From Coptis chinensis (taxonomy: Eukaryota > Streptophyta > Magnoliopsida > Ranunculales > Ranunculaceae), in NCBI GenBank assembly GCA_015680905.1, contig CM027380.1, forward strand, positions 17,068,001-17,132,000: 64,000 nt of DNA, written 5' to 3'. The position numbers and the translations under genes are program-made. Shown here piece after piece: positions 34,960 to 47,974 of this stretch. Every line of letters begins with the position of its first letter. Position 1 is the first letter of the stretch. The notes under the pieces were generated by a model. It worked only from the letters and a program-made list of their open reading frames with translations. It had not been told where the DNA came from and did no database searches.

Positions 34960-35915
34960 ATCGAAACCGATTCAAATACATAACTGAGCTCAAAGAGTAA
35001 TTAACGGGAAATCAGAAACTTTATGCAAATGCAATAAACTAAACTCAAAAAGTGATTAACTAGAAATTGGAAACTGGATGCAATTGCATTAAACTAACGT
35101 CAGATAATAACTTACGGAAATTAGAAATTGGATGCAAATCCTTGAAAAATATTTAACAGAAAATTGGAAACAGTGTGCAAATACATCAAACAAACCTCAA
35201 ATAATAATTAATGGGAAACCGAAAACTGGATGCAAATATATTGAACTAAACTCAAAAAATAATTAATAGAAAATCAAAAACCGAATGCAACTGTATTAAA
35301 CTAACCTCATAGAATAATTGGTGGGAAATCGGAAGCTAAATGCAAATGCATTGAAATAATCTCAAAGAATAATTAATGGGAAATCAGAAACCGGATATAA
35401 TTGCATTGAACTAACCTCAAAGCATAAATAATCAGAAACTAGATGCAGATGTATTGAACTAACCTTAAAGAGTTATTAATGGGAAATCAGAAACTGGATC
35501 CAAATGCAATGAACTAATCTCAAAGACTAATTAACGAAACATTGAAAATTGGATGAAACTGCATTGAACTAACCTAAATGAATAATTAACGGACATTATA
35601 AGTTTGATGTAACCGCATTGAACTAACCTCAAAAAATAATTAACGGAAAATCGAAACTTGATGCAAATGCATTGAACTAAACCTCAAAGAACAATTAACA
35701 TAAAATCGAAATTGAATACAACCGCATTGAACTAACCTCAAAGAATAATTAACGGAAAACCAAAAACTTGGATGCAATCAGATTAAACTAAAATCGAGAT
35801 TAACCAACAGAAATCGAAATTGATGCAAATGCATTGAAATAACCTCAAAAAATAGTTAACTGGAAATCGAAAGTTAGATGTAACTGCATCGCACTAACCT
35901 CAAAGCATAAATGTC
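34960..35915. repeat. Minisatellite, about 54-bp unit, block 2
   Basis: About 18 further units of the same family as block 1, ending before an unrelated 100-bp stretch (35916-36020). Confidence 0.85.
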
Positions 35916-36020
35916 TGCTTTTTTAGCCTTCTCACATGAGTAATTACGAGTAATTAGGAACCCAAAACGAAAGTGAGTTTATAAAAATAGACTCTTACAT
36001 GTATGCGAACTATATAGAAA

Positions 36021-36435
36021 TTGTAAACTATCGAACTAACTTAGAAAAATAATTAACGGAAAATCAGAAACTAAATGCAAATGTATTGAACTAATCTCAA
36101 AGAGTAATTAACGGGAGATTGGAACCTGGATGTTAATGCAATGAACTAATCTCAAATAATAACTAACGAAACATCGAAACTGGATGCAACTGTACTGAAT
36201 TAACCTTAATGAATAACTAACGGGAAATCATAAAGTGGATGCAATTGCACCTGAACTAACCTCAAATAATAATTAATCAGAAATCGAAACTTGATGCAAC
36301 CGTGATTGAACTAACCTCAAAGAATAATTAATGAGAAATTGAAAACCGGATGCAACATACTACATTAAACTAATCTCAAAGAATAATTATTGGAAAATCA
36401 GAAACTTGATGCAAATGTATTGAACTAATAACCCT
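36021..36435. repeat. Minisatellite, about 54-bp unit, block 3
   Basis: Seven or eight more units of the same family, followed by the second copy of the flanking module. Confidence 0.85.
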
Positions 36436-36685
36436 AAAACATATTTGTATTATATGTAGGGAGAATAAATGTCTCGACATATATAGTTTTGCATTTTAAG
36501 TAGTGTTTATCATAATTCTTTTATTGTGATTGGAAATGCTTTGCTATTCAAGTAGCTTCAATATTATTTTCGCGCTACATTGGGCATTCTTACAAAACTT
36601 CAATCAAACTTCTATTTTTAAACCTATCAATAAAAAGAAGTCGATGAGTTTTATCAAGGTTTGATGCTTTCTTTTTATAGAGGGT

Positions 36686-39600
36686 TGTCACACCCCGAAT
36701 TTCGACAGAATTCGGAAAAACAACATTTGTTCCCGACTCTTCGATCTTCGAGGTGTGACGCACTCTCAACTCCCAAAAACCCATAAACAGTTTAAATATG
36801 CGGATAATTAAAAACCAATAAAAAATTCAATTAAACCAAAGTCCTCTTCATTACAAAAATTCACAAATAAGATTAGGTTACAAATCTCTTTTCAATAACT
36901 CTTTATTTAGAATTACAAATAACATTGTCTCAACTGAAAATCTATATCACCTCAAAGGAAGACAAAATTTATCTTGAAATGCGACGATAACACAAACCAC
37001 AAGTAGCAACCAACCTTCTTCAACACTAAACCTGTCAAGACTTATCAACTATGTTCATTTAATGAACACACCCGATAAGCAAACATGCAAATCGGGTCAG
37101 CATTATAAAAATGCTGGTGTGAGTAGCTCTAAAATACAACATATACTTAAACATATATATACACAATCCATAAGGCCGTTAGTTCCTCCACCGAGGCGCC
37201 TTAACTTCCAACAACTAATACGACATCCTTAAGTACAATAATTAAGGTAGGTAGTTCCTCCACTGAGGCGTCTTAACTTCCCACTAACCACATAACAAAC
37301 TATACGCATAATAAATAAGGCATGTAGTTTCTCCATCGAGCCTTAGGTTCTAACATCTAACAAATAACCAACCAAGCATATTATATAATGCATCGCATTT
37401 CATGCTCAATTACGAGCGGTCGTCTGCGCCCAAGTAATTAGTTTGACCCACCACCCTTCAAAGAAAACCATATACAATCATCTATCTAAAGATATATCAA
37501 TAACCCACATATTACCATAATTATATTATTTAAGGTTTTCTTTGCGTGTCCCTAAAATCACGTCGTATCTATGTCTTACCTAGTTTCCCTGGCTACCACA
37601 ATCGCTTCCCAACGCCGAACATGTACATCCACATGTCTCCCCTTATATAATGAACTACTCCGTGCGTAACTACCCTGAACGGGATGCCGCACACCAGATA
37701 ACCCACACACGAAAGTCATTATGTAAGTACTGCCATTATTCGGCATAAAATATTGCGCGTCTCGTTCTAGTTTTGCGAACGGAATAATCAAGCCACCATT
37801 CGGCTACGCCAGAAGGGCCATTCAGCTTCACTGAAACGCCAGAATGGCCAATCACATTACTTACGCCAGAAGGGCCATTCAGATTTACTGAAACGCCCGA
37901 AAGGCTAATCATATCACATACGCCCTTCACATGGGCCAATCGCATAAGTTGTGGTAGCTAGGTTCTAGGATTTTCGTTACGTAATTTATTCAAGTGTCAT
38001 ACATTTATGACTCATAATAATTCCACTATATCACGTGCAGGTCAAATACCTTATTGCACTAAGCCACAACATTTAGAAATATCTCAATATATCTTATAAC
38101 CATTTTCACTTTGTCACGTGCCATTATATTATTGCACTACGCCACAATCCCGTGGGAAATATCCACAAATACTCTACTAGCATCTCACCGATAAAATAAT
38201 TGAGTGTTTATACATTTATTTCTCCAAAACTATTGCATTTAATATATATCCCAACATATTATATAATGTCACAATTGCTTCAAACGTATCGCATAATATT
38301 TTTATAGCGTTTTAGGAATATTGTATCTCTTAAAATTTCTATCTCGTCACGTGTCAAAATATACACAAGATCAACGTCAAATCTATATTAGATACTGACA
38401 AACAAGTTTATACAAGTGTCACCAACATCCTATCGTCGGATTGGTCCATAAAATTCAATCTATAATATTTTGGAAAAAGTCAACAGTCAACGGGTCAACA
38501 GTCAACCCAACAGTCAATGGTCTTAACTGGTGGTCTTCCCAACCGGTCCTCACCCAAACCCATATTTAAAAAGAGTTCAAACCCTGGTCCTAAGCGACTG
38601 GGCTAAACTGACCCAGTTTAACCCGGCCCATAAACTAATCTGGCCCAACTTGAAATTATCTAAACTCAACAGATATAAGAATAGTAAGAATATTATCCGA
38701 TCCGCTTAACCTTCTAAGGACCACCCCACAAAACCTTTTAAACCGCCCAAAACCAAAACCGATATGGTCCGCCCAACTAATAAGTCACAAGTCTAAAAGT
38801 TACACGTTGACCGGAGCACTAGATCTCTCTCACGGTTATCCCTTTGCAAAGAATGGCCGCTAGCTTCCGGACACCCCCCCAAAAATCCTTCACACACCAC
38901 CCACAAATAACTCAATGAAATTTTGTGTGGGTGAAAACCCCACAACTTTACTTCACCAAGCAACCCCAAATTTTCAGTTTTCGAATCCCTCTCAAATCAC
39001 AGATCCGGCCGCCATTAATGTTCTTGAAGCTTTGTCACCCCATTCGACACCCTCATCCCTCAATCAATCCTCCTAATCCCATCACCATCAACCCATTCAA
39101 ATACCCAACCAAAACCCAAACAACAAAGTTTAATAAACTAGGGGGATTTCTCGTCACGCCATTAACGAACCATTTGGGAGCTTCGACAAAGACCATTAAC
39201 ACCGCTTCAAAGCGGTTGGGTTTTGATCCCTAACCAAAACCCACACTATACTATACTAACCAACTCGATTCCAACATCATTCACCACTTATAGAAACAAC
39301 TCGACCTCCATTGATGCTGTTCAAAGTTATCAACAACCCCGACATCACCCACTACCTCCAATCAGTAATACAATCAACACAACAAGAGTATAACCGAAAA
39401 AAATGAAACACAAACAGTTCCAAATCATATACAGACCATCAAGTTTTGTTTTGAAGCGAGGGTTTCATACTATATTGACGCTTCGAGCTTCAATGATTCA
39501 AATTCGATTTCGAGTTCATCGGTTTAATAAAACTAAAGGATATCGACAGAAATAATAAGTAGAAAATTGATCTGAAACACTCGACAGTAAAAGTTTTTTA

Positions 39601-39916
39601 TTCGTAGACGTAGAACTTTAGTTTTGGTAAAAGGAAAAACATAACTACTCACCTGTATTAAAACTCAACTCGATGAAACCCTCATCGTCCGAATCGTCGC
39701 TACCCAACGCTTCTAAAGAATCCCGCTTCTATCTCTATCTCCATTTTTATTATATTTTATTCTAAAAAATCCTATTCTCTAACAATGTGATTATATACTT
39801 GGGTTTGAAACCCAAGCCTCAACATGCACTTCGGCCCAAAATTAGGCCCACATATCCCAAATCCAATCCAACAGATTTTATATAAATAATTACGTATTTT
39901 AAATACGGGCGTTACA
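36686..39916 (+). mobile_element. Giant solo LTR, copy 2 (fossil LTR retrotransposon)
   Basis: A 3.2-kb single LTR starting TGTCACACCCCGAATTTCG and ending GGGCGTTACA, flanked by a 5-bp target duplication agggt (36681-36685 and 39917-39921). It is inserted in the module following the 54-bp repeats. Same family as 23030-26747, inverted relative to it. No internal region or second LTR is present, as after LTR-LTR recombination. Confidence 0.8.
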
Positions 39917-40138
39917 AGGGTGGTGCAAGAAATTTAAATGACTAATTAATATAATTTTCATATCTTATAACTATGCATAGTTGTTAATATTTTTTAGAAT
40001 AATTTAATATAATGACACTTATTCGTAGGACACGTTCATGCGATAAATCTTTTCAAGTGGGAGTAGTGTATTTTTGAGGATATGGAAACAATCAATTTGT
40101 TTTAGTGATTTGTACACATTAGTACGTAAACCGAACGG

Positions 40139-40800
40139 TGATGATTTACCGCTAAATCACTATAAATTTAATAAAATTATTATACAAACTAGATCGAGTT
40201 TAAGATAATTCCATTTGAAAATTACGGATTAATATCCTAAACCATAAAGTGAAGAGGCAATCTCAATTTGATCCCTTAGTTTCCAAGTACTTATCCACCA
40301 TAATCACTGCTCATTAACGTATTTCAGTTTATTTTCAATAAAAATATATTCTGATTGAAAATTTGCCGCTAAATTACCATAAATCTAAGAAAATTATTAT
40401 ACAAACTAGATCGAGTTTAAGATAATTCTATTCGAAAATTACGGATTAATATCCTAAACCACAAAGTGAAGAAACTGTCCCAATTTGATCCCTTAGTTTC
40501 CAAGTACTTATGCACCATAATTGCTGCTTATTAACGTATTTCGGTTTATTTTCAATAAAAAAATATTCTGATTCGAAAATTTACCGCTAAATCACCATAA
40601 ATCTAAAAAAACTATTATACAAATTAGATCGAGTTTATAATAATTCTATTCGAAAATTACGGATTAATATCCTAAATCACAAAATGAAGATGTTATCTCA
40701 ATTTGATCCCTTAGTTTCCAAGTACTTATGCACCATAATCGCTGCTCATTAACGTATTTCGGTTTGTTTTCAATAAAAATATATTCTGATTCGAAAATTT
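40139..40800. repeat. Three tandem copies of a 218-bp repeat
   Basis: Unit starts (taccgctaaatc...) near 40145, 40363 and 40581 with constant spacing of 218 bp, and the next unit breaks off at about 40800. Copies are closely alike (gagtttaagataattcta, ttgatcccttagtttccaag). Confidence 0.9.
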
Positions 40801-40883
40801 GTGTGAGACATTTTGTAAAGCCTTTTCAGCACACAAAATATTTAATAGATCCCGGGCGTATACCCGGATCCAAAACCTACTGA

Positions 40884-41290
40884 GTTACTAAAAAAAAACA
40901 TTGTCCTCTAGAATTGTTCTTCCCCGAAATTGGTCCTATGACTATTTTCTTGTAGAAAACAAACCATAATCAAAGAATCCATATGTCCGATCTCATTAAA
41001 TCATACTTTAGCAAGCCCAATCGGCAAAGGAATATAGTTTGAACTTTGTAAGCTTCTTTTCTTTTCTTTTTCCATAAAATATCTTGCAATAAAATTCTTG
41101 TTAATTGTTCCTCATCTTTTCTTGTGATTCTTCATGACATAACATCTAAAAGAACATTCCCTTTAACAAAAATGAAGGTGAAACGAAAAGATCAACAATT
41201 TGACTGTGAAGTAGATAACTAACTATCCACTGCGGTGCCAAGGATTTGATAAACTCACAATCCTCAGGTGACCTCAGCAGTTTCCAGGAA
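40884..41290. other. Intergenic stretch next to the PHP gene 3' end
   Basis: No gene seen. The right part is probably the 3' UTR of the minus-strand PHP gene. Confidence 0.4.
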
Positions 41291-41296
41291 AAAAGA

Positions 41297-44200
41297 TCAG
41301 CTAACAACAGAAATTTGGATGCCACTCTGCTTAATATCCGTATGAGAAAGTTTCAATCTGAGGGCCTCGAACTCGACCTCTTGCCTTTCATCATTAGTCA
41401 ACCAAGAGGATAGGCACATATCAATCACATCATTGCAACAATTCATGTTAATACCCGCTTTGAGGTTCCTGACTTTGCCAAACTTTGTGAGTTTTTCTAG
41501 ACTAGAATCCGATGGGTCTTCCACAAAATTATGTAGTATGTCCTTAAAAGCATTACACCAGATGGGTCGAGCAACCTTGAGAAAGGCATGCAAGGTCATT
41601 ACTGGAAGATTCACACTACCCAAATCAGACTCATCATGGGTTCCCCTTCCATGATAATCTGACCCTCCAAGCTTCACAAGATCATAGGTATCGGCCAAGT
41701 CACTGAATGCTGTTAATTGGTCAAGACGAACACAAGTGAGAATTCATTCACTGGGAATTTTAAAAGTTATATACAAGTGCTAAGAAACATAACATGAGCT
41801 ACTTTTTCTTTTCTTCTTTTAAAGAAAAACAAAATACGGTTTAATAACCAAAACGAACAACTTCCAAAAAGATGCTCTCTCCTCCTTTGATAGACTAGAA
41901 TATAAACACAAACAGTCAATCTCTAAAGGATGTCAGGACCTGTCATATTTTAGGGGAAACCGATGGTGTCAGACACTGCATACATACCTGCCAACTTTCC
42001 ATCACTTCTGTAAACCTCGATGCCATGAAGGCCAGCATCTTTCAATCTCCTAACAACAGCAAGAGGGTTCTTTAACGCCCAAGGGTGAGCTAAAGCAGCA
42101 ACTCCCCCAGTTCGACATATCATTTGCACCGCTTCCTCTGCGTGAAGCTCATTACCCCTGTCCAAAGAAGGTGACAGTGCTCAGCAATTTTTCAAGTGTT
42201 TAATGTAATTCTAAGCTATCGTCTCCATTGTAAAAACACATAAATTTCAAAATAATGAACTGGTGTTAAGGGTTGGGGCTATTACGTAGAGTAAGCCGGA
42301 CCACCATCGTACAGATAGCGATTGAAAGCTTGCTTCAAATTTTCAACATGGCCTGCTTCAACCATTGCACGAGCCACATGCAACCTTCCTGGAGCCACTC
42401 CAATCCCTGCAATTTTAGCAACATGCTCCCACTTCAGTGGCATCTTGAGGTTTTCTAGCTTTGAGATCATGTTCTTTGCGCGTTGGTAGCGACCCTCTCG
42501 TATATAGGCTAAGCAAGTCTCAAGTTCATCCATTCCTTTTGGCCCACAACTCCCATAATATGCAAGGACATGAACTGGTTCCTCAGCTCCAGACTCTCTG
42601 TTAGTTATCCAGATACCAGAAGTGAATAAAACATTAGCTATTAATATTTCAAGCTTTGTTGTGGACACGCACATACAAGGACAGAGAACAACCTTGAAGT
42701 GAATATTGTGCTAATTTCAACCCCAGGGATTATTTTAATGCCAAATTTGCGAGCAGCTTCTAAGGCCTCAGGGATGCCTGACATAGTATCATGATCGGTC
42801 AGAGAAAGTACTTTCACCTGTTCTGAACACATTGTATACATTAAATTCATGTTTTTGGCCAAGGTTGATATAAGAAAAAATTGGATACTTTATTCTAAAT
42901 CATTAGATTATCAGGATAAATGCGGTTCAGATGATCAATGGGATAAGTGTCTTACTGTTAACATTATTTAAAAAAAAATGCCAGGTCATAATTCATGACT
43001 GAGGATTTCAGTACACAACTATGGTAGAAAGCTTTAGATGGCAAGACCAGCACAAACATAAAATACAGAAAATCATCGGGAAAGGATGATGGAAACTTAC
43101 ACATCAGTGATCCTCATCAGAGCAACAATTTAAGCTCTTATTTTCAAAACCTTTTTCTTTCATTGACAAGGAGGGTAAAAATTAAGATATGAAAGAATTT
43201 ATACGAAGGAAAAAAAATTCAGTGCGCGACAATCTCAAATTACTTTCTTTGACAGATAATCTTCACTTGCATATTAGCCTCTTTCTTAGAAACCAACTTT
43301 AATCTATACACGAACCTGAGATTATATGAAAAAACATTAACACCTCACTCTCCTAGTCCATTGGAAAGGATGAATGGATAGGTTGAATACTTGCTAGGCG
43401 TTACCAATGTATTCTTCCTACTCCCTCGACTTGAGCCCAAATAACTCGGCATCATCAAAAAGAAAATTTGGGAATAAAATCTCCTAGCGTATTACTATGG
43501 GTATGCTCTTCAATGTGATATGTAAACCTTCTGTCCACTATGTTCTATTTAAGTGCAATGAAACAACTTCTCACAATCAACCATTTTGAAAGGTCAATTT
43601 TCCTAGTTTTAGTCGTTCGCCTGAAAATGTAAAGTAAATGATTGAACTCAATGCTATATGGTCATTGTTAGAGTTGTTGTAAGCTGTTAGATAGGTGGGA
43701 CACTTGGCCCACCCAAAAGGTACAACCCCATGACCCAGATTTTTTTGAGGTTTTCTATATTGTAAACAAACTATTTTCCTATATAAGAATAATGAGAGGA
43801 GTCCGAAACTAACTAAACCGAACTCTCTTTTCTCTCTCAACTTTCTTCTTCATTAGCAATAATATAATTTTACTGTCATTAAGTTACGCTACAATCCCCA
43901 TAGTAAAGCATGCTTACAGTCCAAATTCCCTTAGGAGCACAAATCCTGATGCAAACAAGAGTCTCCATAAAGTCCAGATATATATTTTATTTTTTATTAT
44001 TAACATAAAGTTCAGATATAACAGCACAAAGCAGCACATTACTATCTACTAGAAAGAATAGTATGACAACCTTCAAGATTAGGTCAAAGCTAGATATCTC
44101 TTCCAAAAGTAATAATTACTTAGTAATACCCTATTTCTTTTCACAGAGGAAAATATCCCTTTCTGTATGACTATTCATATTCCACTCCTGCACTTTTGGG

Positions 44201-46097
44201 ATGGAGCTAACAGATTAAGGGAGGATGCATTCAGGCTGTGAGGCACACATGACTGCTTTTTATACCACTTAGGCTACTGTCTTTTTCTTCGAGTTAGATT
44301 GGGCACTTGGCCTTTAAGTGGAGTATTGTGATTTTGGGCAGTTATTCTTGTTCTTTGGAGGCTAAGTAGGTATTTGCGTAGTCCCATTCCTCGTGTAACA
44401 GTAATGGTAAAAACAAGTATACTATGATAAAGAGAATTATGCACAACAAGTATAATCAAGTGAGCGGAGCGAACGATCTTGGGCTGGGTGGGGGTAGGTG
44501 GCCTTGGTTGGTTGGTTTCTGTCTGTCCTCAACTTCTCTCTCATTTTTTCTTCGCCCCCAAATTACCTTTCTCCTTCACCCAACTCTCTCTCTCTCCCCG
44601 CAGCTCCGCTCACTCCCCACTGTCATGCAGTATACTAGTATAGTATGAAGACGACAGTAACCTACTTAGCCTCTAAATAACAGAGGTTGTTGCTAACAAC
44701 TCAAGCAACCAGGAATCAAGAAATGAAAGATGATATGTCCTTGCCACTCTAGAAGTTCATTCGCTCCATGCCACACAAGATCGACCTCTAAGAACGCTGG
44801 ATTTTTCTTTGTTACACCTAAGCAACCACATCATTGCCCACCAAGCCCAAAGGCTAATATCACCAGACCCAAAGAATAATCGACCATGGAATGGCCAGGC
44901 CCCACCACCCCAACAACATAGGACCTAAATATTTACACAGGAAAAACTCGCTAGATGATGATGGATGTACAACCGTTAACCACTGGTTCATTTTGCACAC
45001 CTCATGAACTGGTTCGCCATTAGTGGGATCAAAATGTTAAAGGCAACACGAACCCCTAAAGGGCCTAAGCTTTACCACCAAAACATGTTGCCAAACTCCA
45101 TTTCAAATGGTACATAGAGGAGTGAAATAGAAGCAGTCACTCGGATTCCAAAGTAAATCTGAAAGGGGAGGAGTCTGTGAGGACATAAAAAAAAGTATTG
45201 AGGTTACTTACTGAAACCCTTACTTTCCACCCTATGAATAGCAAGGTCTGGTTGCCGACGTGGTCTCCCTGTTCCGATTTGATACTGCCTCTTCACTTTT
45301 AGACTACACTTTCTTCCAAACTTTATCACATCCCACTTGGACTAGGATGACTAGTAACAAAGTCATTTCCCAAACATCCCAAAATCATTCAAATCTGAAT
45401 CTAATTGCGCTTAAGTGCTTAAACAAGTAAGAATGTGTTGGTAAGAGGTTTATAAGCTTTCCTCAAAATATTAAAGGAGAGGGGCTGAAGAATCCTATTT
45501 CTCTTTTCTAATGAACTTGTTTGCATGAATAATTAAAAGTATTAGTCGATTGACATTCATATAAAATGAAGTCAATCCAAGGAGACACTAGTACTGGCCA
45601 GATAATATCAATCCATAAGAGCATAACAAAGTGAAAATATTTCATTACCTCAAGCAGAAGGCCAGGCCAGATAATAACATTAAAATTCAAATCTAAATAA
45701 AACTCAATACCCAAATCATGCAACATTGTAAAGCAACAACACAACCAATCCAAACATAAAAACTAGAAGAGAATGGACTTACCCCATTCCTATGAGCTCT
45801 CTCAACAACAGCAGTGGGTGACAAGAACCCATCACTACAAATCGAATGAGAATGCAACTCGAACACAAACTTATCAGAAACCTTATTACTACTTTTCAAC
45901 TGCACCCCAAAATCATCTACTACAACAGAAGCTGATGAAGAAGAAGAAGAAGAAGAAGAATCAAGAAACACCCATTCACTAACATACTTTGTAGCATAAC
46001 TCTGTTCCATTGTCATCTTCTTTTTCTTCTTGCTATTACTACCACTAGTCTTCTTCTTCTTCTTACCTTTTTGAAGATTTGAGCCATCACCCATCAC
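41297..46097 (-). CDS. PHP-domain phosphoesterase (polymerase and histidinol phosphatase-like)
   Basis: Five coding exons on minus: 45783-46097, 42693-42817, 42286-42597, 41988-42157, 41297-41709. All introns are GT-AG and the total is 1335 nt, giving 444 aa unbroken. The PHP metal-binding set is complete: H82-S-H84 and D89 in LHSHSICSDG, H114 in TDHDT, E139 in GVEIS, H275 in AHPW, D325 and H327 in GGSDYHG. Between them lies an alpha-helical insert (residues 160-260, GRYQRAKNMI, APGRLHVARAMVE) typical of the TrpH/YciV branch, whose bacterial members hydrolyse nucleoside 3',5'-bisphosphates or RNA 5' ends. The closest plant relative I recall is Arabidopsis At2g13840. The N-terminus has two Lys runs (GKKKKK, KKKKK), which could be nuclear targeting, and a run of nine Ser. 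Substrate is inferred from the family only. A start three bases downstream (second Met) is equally possible. Confidence 0.95.
42818..45782 (-). other. Intron 1 of the PHP gene (2.97 kb)
   Basis: Bounded by GTAAGT and AG. Apart from the solo LTR at 43666-43874 I see no coding remains or structured RNA. Confidence 0.8.
43666..43874 (+). mobile_element. Short solo LTR in the PHP gene intron (fossil, Copia-like)
   Basis: Starts TGTTAGAGTTGTTGTAAG, has ttcctatataagaataatg as TATA region and ends aatataattttact, flanked by a 5-bp duplication gtcat (43661-43665 and 43875-43879). About 209 bp. Text and layout resemble Copia LTRs. It lies antisense to the host gene. Confidence 0.65.
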
Positions 46098-46299
46098 GAA
46101 ACACCACTTGGCCTTCTTTCTTTAATGAATAATAATAATAAATAAATAAATATAAATAAAAGAGGCTCTCTAATTTCTTTTCTAGAATACCAAATGCAAA
46201 TCTTAACAATATTCCATTAAGAACGAAATCTCCGATAAAAAGAGGGCGAAATTTTGAAAGATAGATTGACAGGTGGAGGACTTGGGGACATGTGCCATG

Positions 46300-47974
46300 C
46301 ATTCACGATCAGGTGTTCTTTTCTATGCGTCTTGGGATGCGTGTTGACTTATCTTTTGTTTTGGAATAAGGTGGTCCATGTACTCATGTACACTGTACGA
46401 GATTATTAGCAAATTTTATCCGAGAATGGAACAAGTTAAGTTTTCAGCTGAGTGGTCAATCTGGTCCTAGTCTCCCAGACCAGCTGATCACAAGTTATGC
46501 ATCCCTGGGTGCATGACTTGGGTATCTAACTACTAGCTATGAAGTATTCAAGTCTTAACTTTCCATTGTGGATATATACTTTCGGTTATCATAAGTCATC
46601 AATGATACCAAAAAGACAAAAAAGATATCATTCATAGACATTGATAGCAGGCTACTGTTTTAGGGACAAGGTGAGTTGTCTTTATCTTTGGGAGGATTAT
46701 TTCTTTAATTCTTAATGGAATTGGCAGACTTTTAAAGATGGACCAAAAAAAAAAGTTCTAGGGAGTTGTGGTAACTTTTAGCTTGGTTCAAAATCTGATT
46801 GGTGTTAAATTTGGCTGCTAAAAGATTAGGGTTTTTAGTTTGCCAAGTTAAATTTGACATCCCAAAATAAAAAAAAAACCAATCAATTGCGTTTTTCTGT
46901 TTTGAAGTGCTAAATGATACGGACGGCATAGTTTCTACCGTTCGTCCATTATTTTGTAACTTAAGTTGAATTTTTTTTGGATGGACGGTACAGTTTATGC
47001 CGTCCGTCGAAATTTAACACACGGACGGTATAAACCGTGTCGTCCATCTCCCGAACTTATTATAGCAGCTGCTAGCGAAGGTCTTAATTTTTACTGGGTT
47101 TTTGACTCCTTCCAAATTTAAGACCCTTTTAGCGGAAGCCCTATTAGAATGACATTTTTGTGGTTGGGGTGCTATATTTGCCTTTATCAGCCTATATAGT
47201 CCCCCGTTGGACTTGCTCTGAAAGAGATAGAAGTCATAGAACAGGTATCATGAGTTTATGACTGTGTACATTTAATTACCACATCAAAATGTAAAGCTTG
47301 TGGAATGACTGGTTGTACATTTACTGTCTCTAAGGGACATTCTATCTCTCACTCACGTGACGCGCACACAAGTCCACATACAAACAACTCCGCTAACTCA
47401 ACTCGACTCCAAACATACAAACACTCAGTTCAGTATCAATGACTCGTCACCCGATTTCATCTTGTGATATCATCACCTGCCACTCTCATCATTGTTATCG
47501 TTAGTATTAGGTATTTACCTACTGCAACACTCAAATCATTACCATCATTACATCCTTAACCACACTTTTTCTATACCAGCTCAAACAACATAACACCTAA
47601 AACTACCACACACAGATGCAGCCTGTGAGGATGTGACACTCATCCTAATAACGCACATGTTCATACCACCACACGTGTTCTACCAACCACTCACTCACAA
47701 TACGTAGACATCTTCTTACTCATGAAGAGTAGTCATTTCCATCCACCCAAACACTCCTTTTCTTTCTTTTAAATTAGAGTTAAGTTATAAACATTTGGTG
47801 TAATGTCATGTTAATCCCATAGGATAAAAATAGACATTTATACTATCCAAAATATTTGATGGAGTGAAAAACTATAGCACAGGCTGTCTATTACCATCAT
47901 CAAATATTTAGGACAGTTGTTTCATTGTTTTACACATCGGCAATATAGCTGCATTGTTTGTAATTTGTTTGTAA
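46300..47974. other. Intergenic stretch with hairpin-rich MITE-like segment
   Basis: No gene seen. 46735-47225 looks like a MITE-like insertion (ggctgctaaaagattag; right end cccgttggacttgctct) sharing text with 59475-59590. It contains three consecutive ggacgg...ccgtcc hairpins at 46918-47047. Confidence 0.45.

Larger units (their letters stand above)
32585..40883 (+). mobile_element. Candidate large Helitron filled with tandem repeats
   Basis: The 5' end fits Helitrons: a then TCTATATAATAAAGCAGAGAC, with a duplicated ctctcctatgtagcactctaat segment just inside. Near 40848-40870 an 8-bp stem GATCC(C)GGG / CCCGGATC forms a 3' hairpin, followed by caaaacctactga, with CTGA fitting CTRR about 10 nt on. 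The base after it is G rather than the expected T, which weakens the 3' call. Inside are about 54-bp and 218-bp tandem repeats, a small Helitron and a solo LTR. No Rep/helicase coding was found. Confidence 0.4.
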
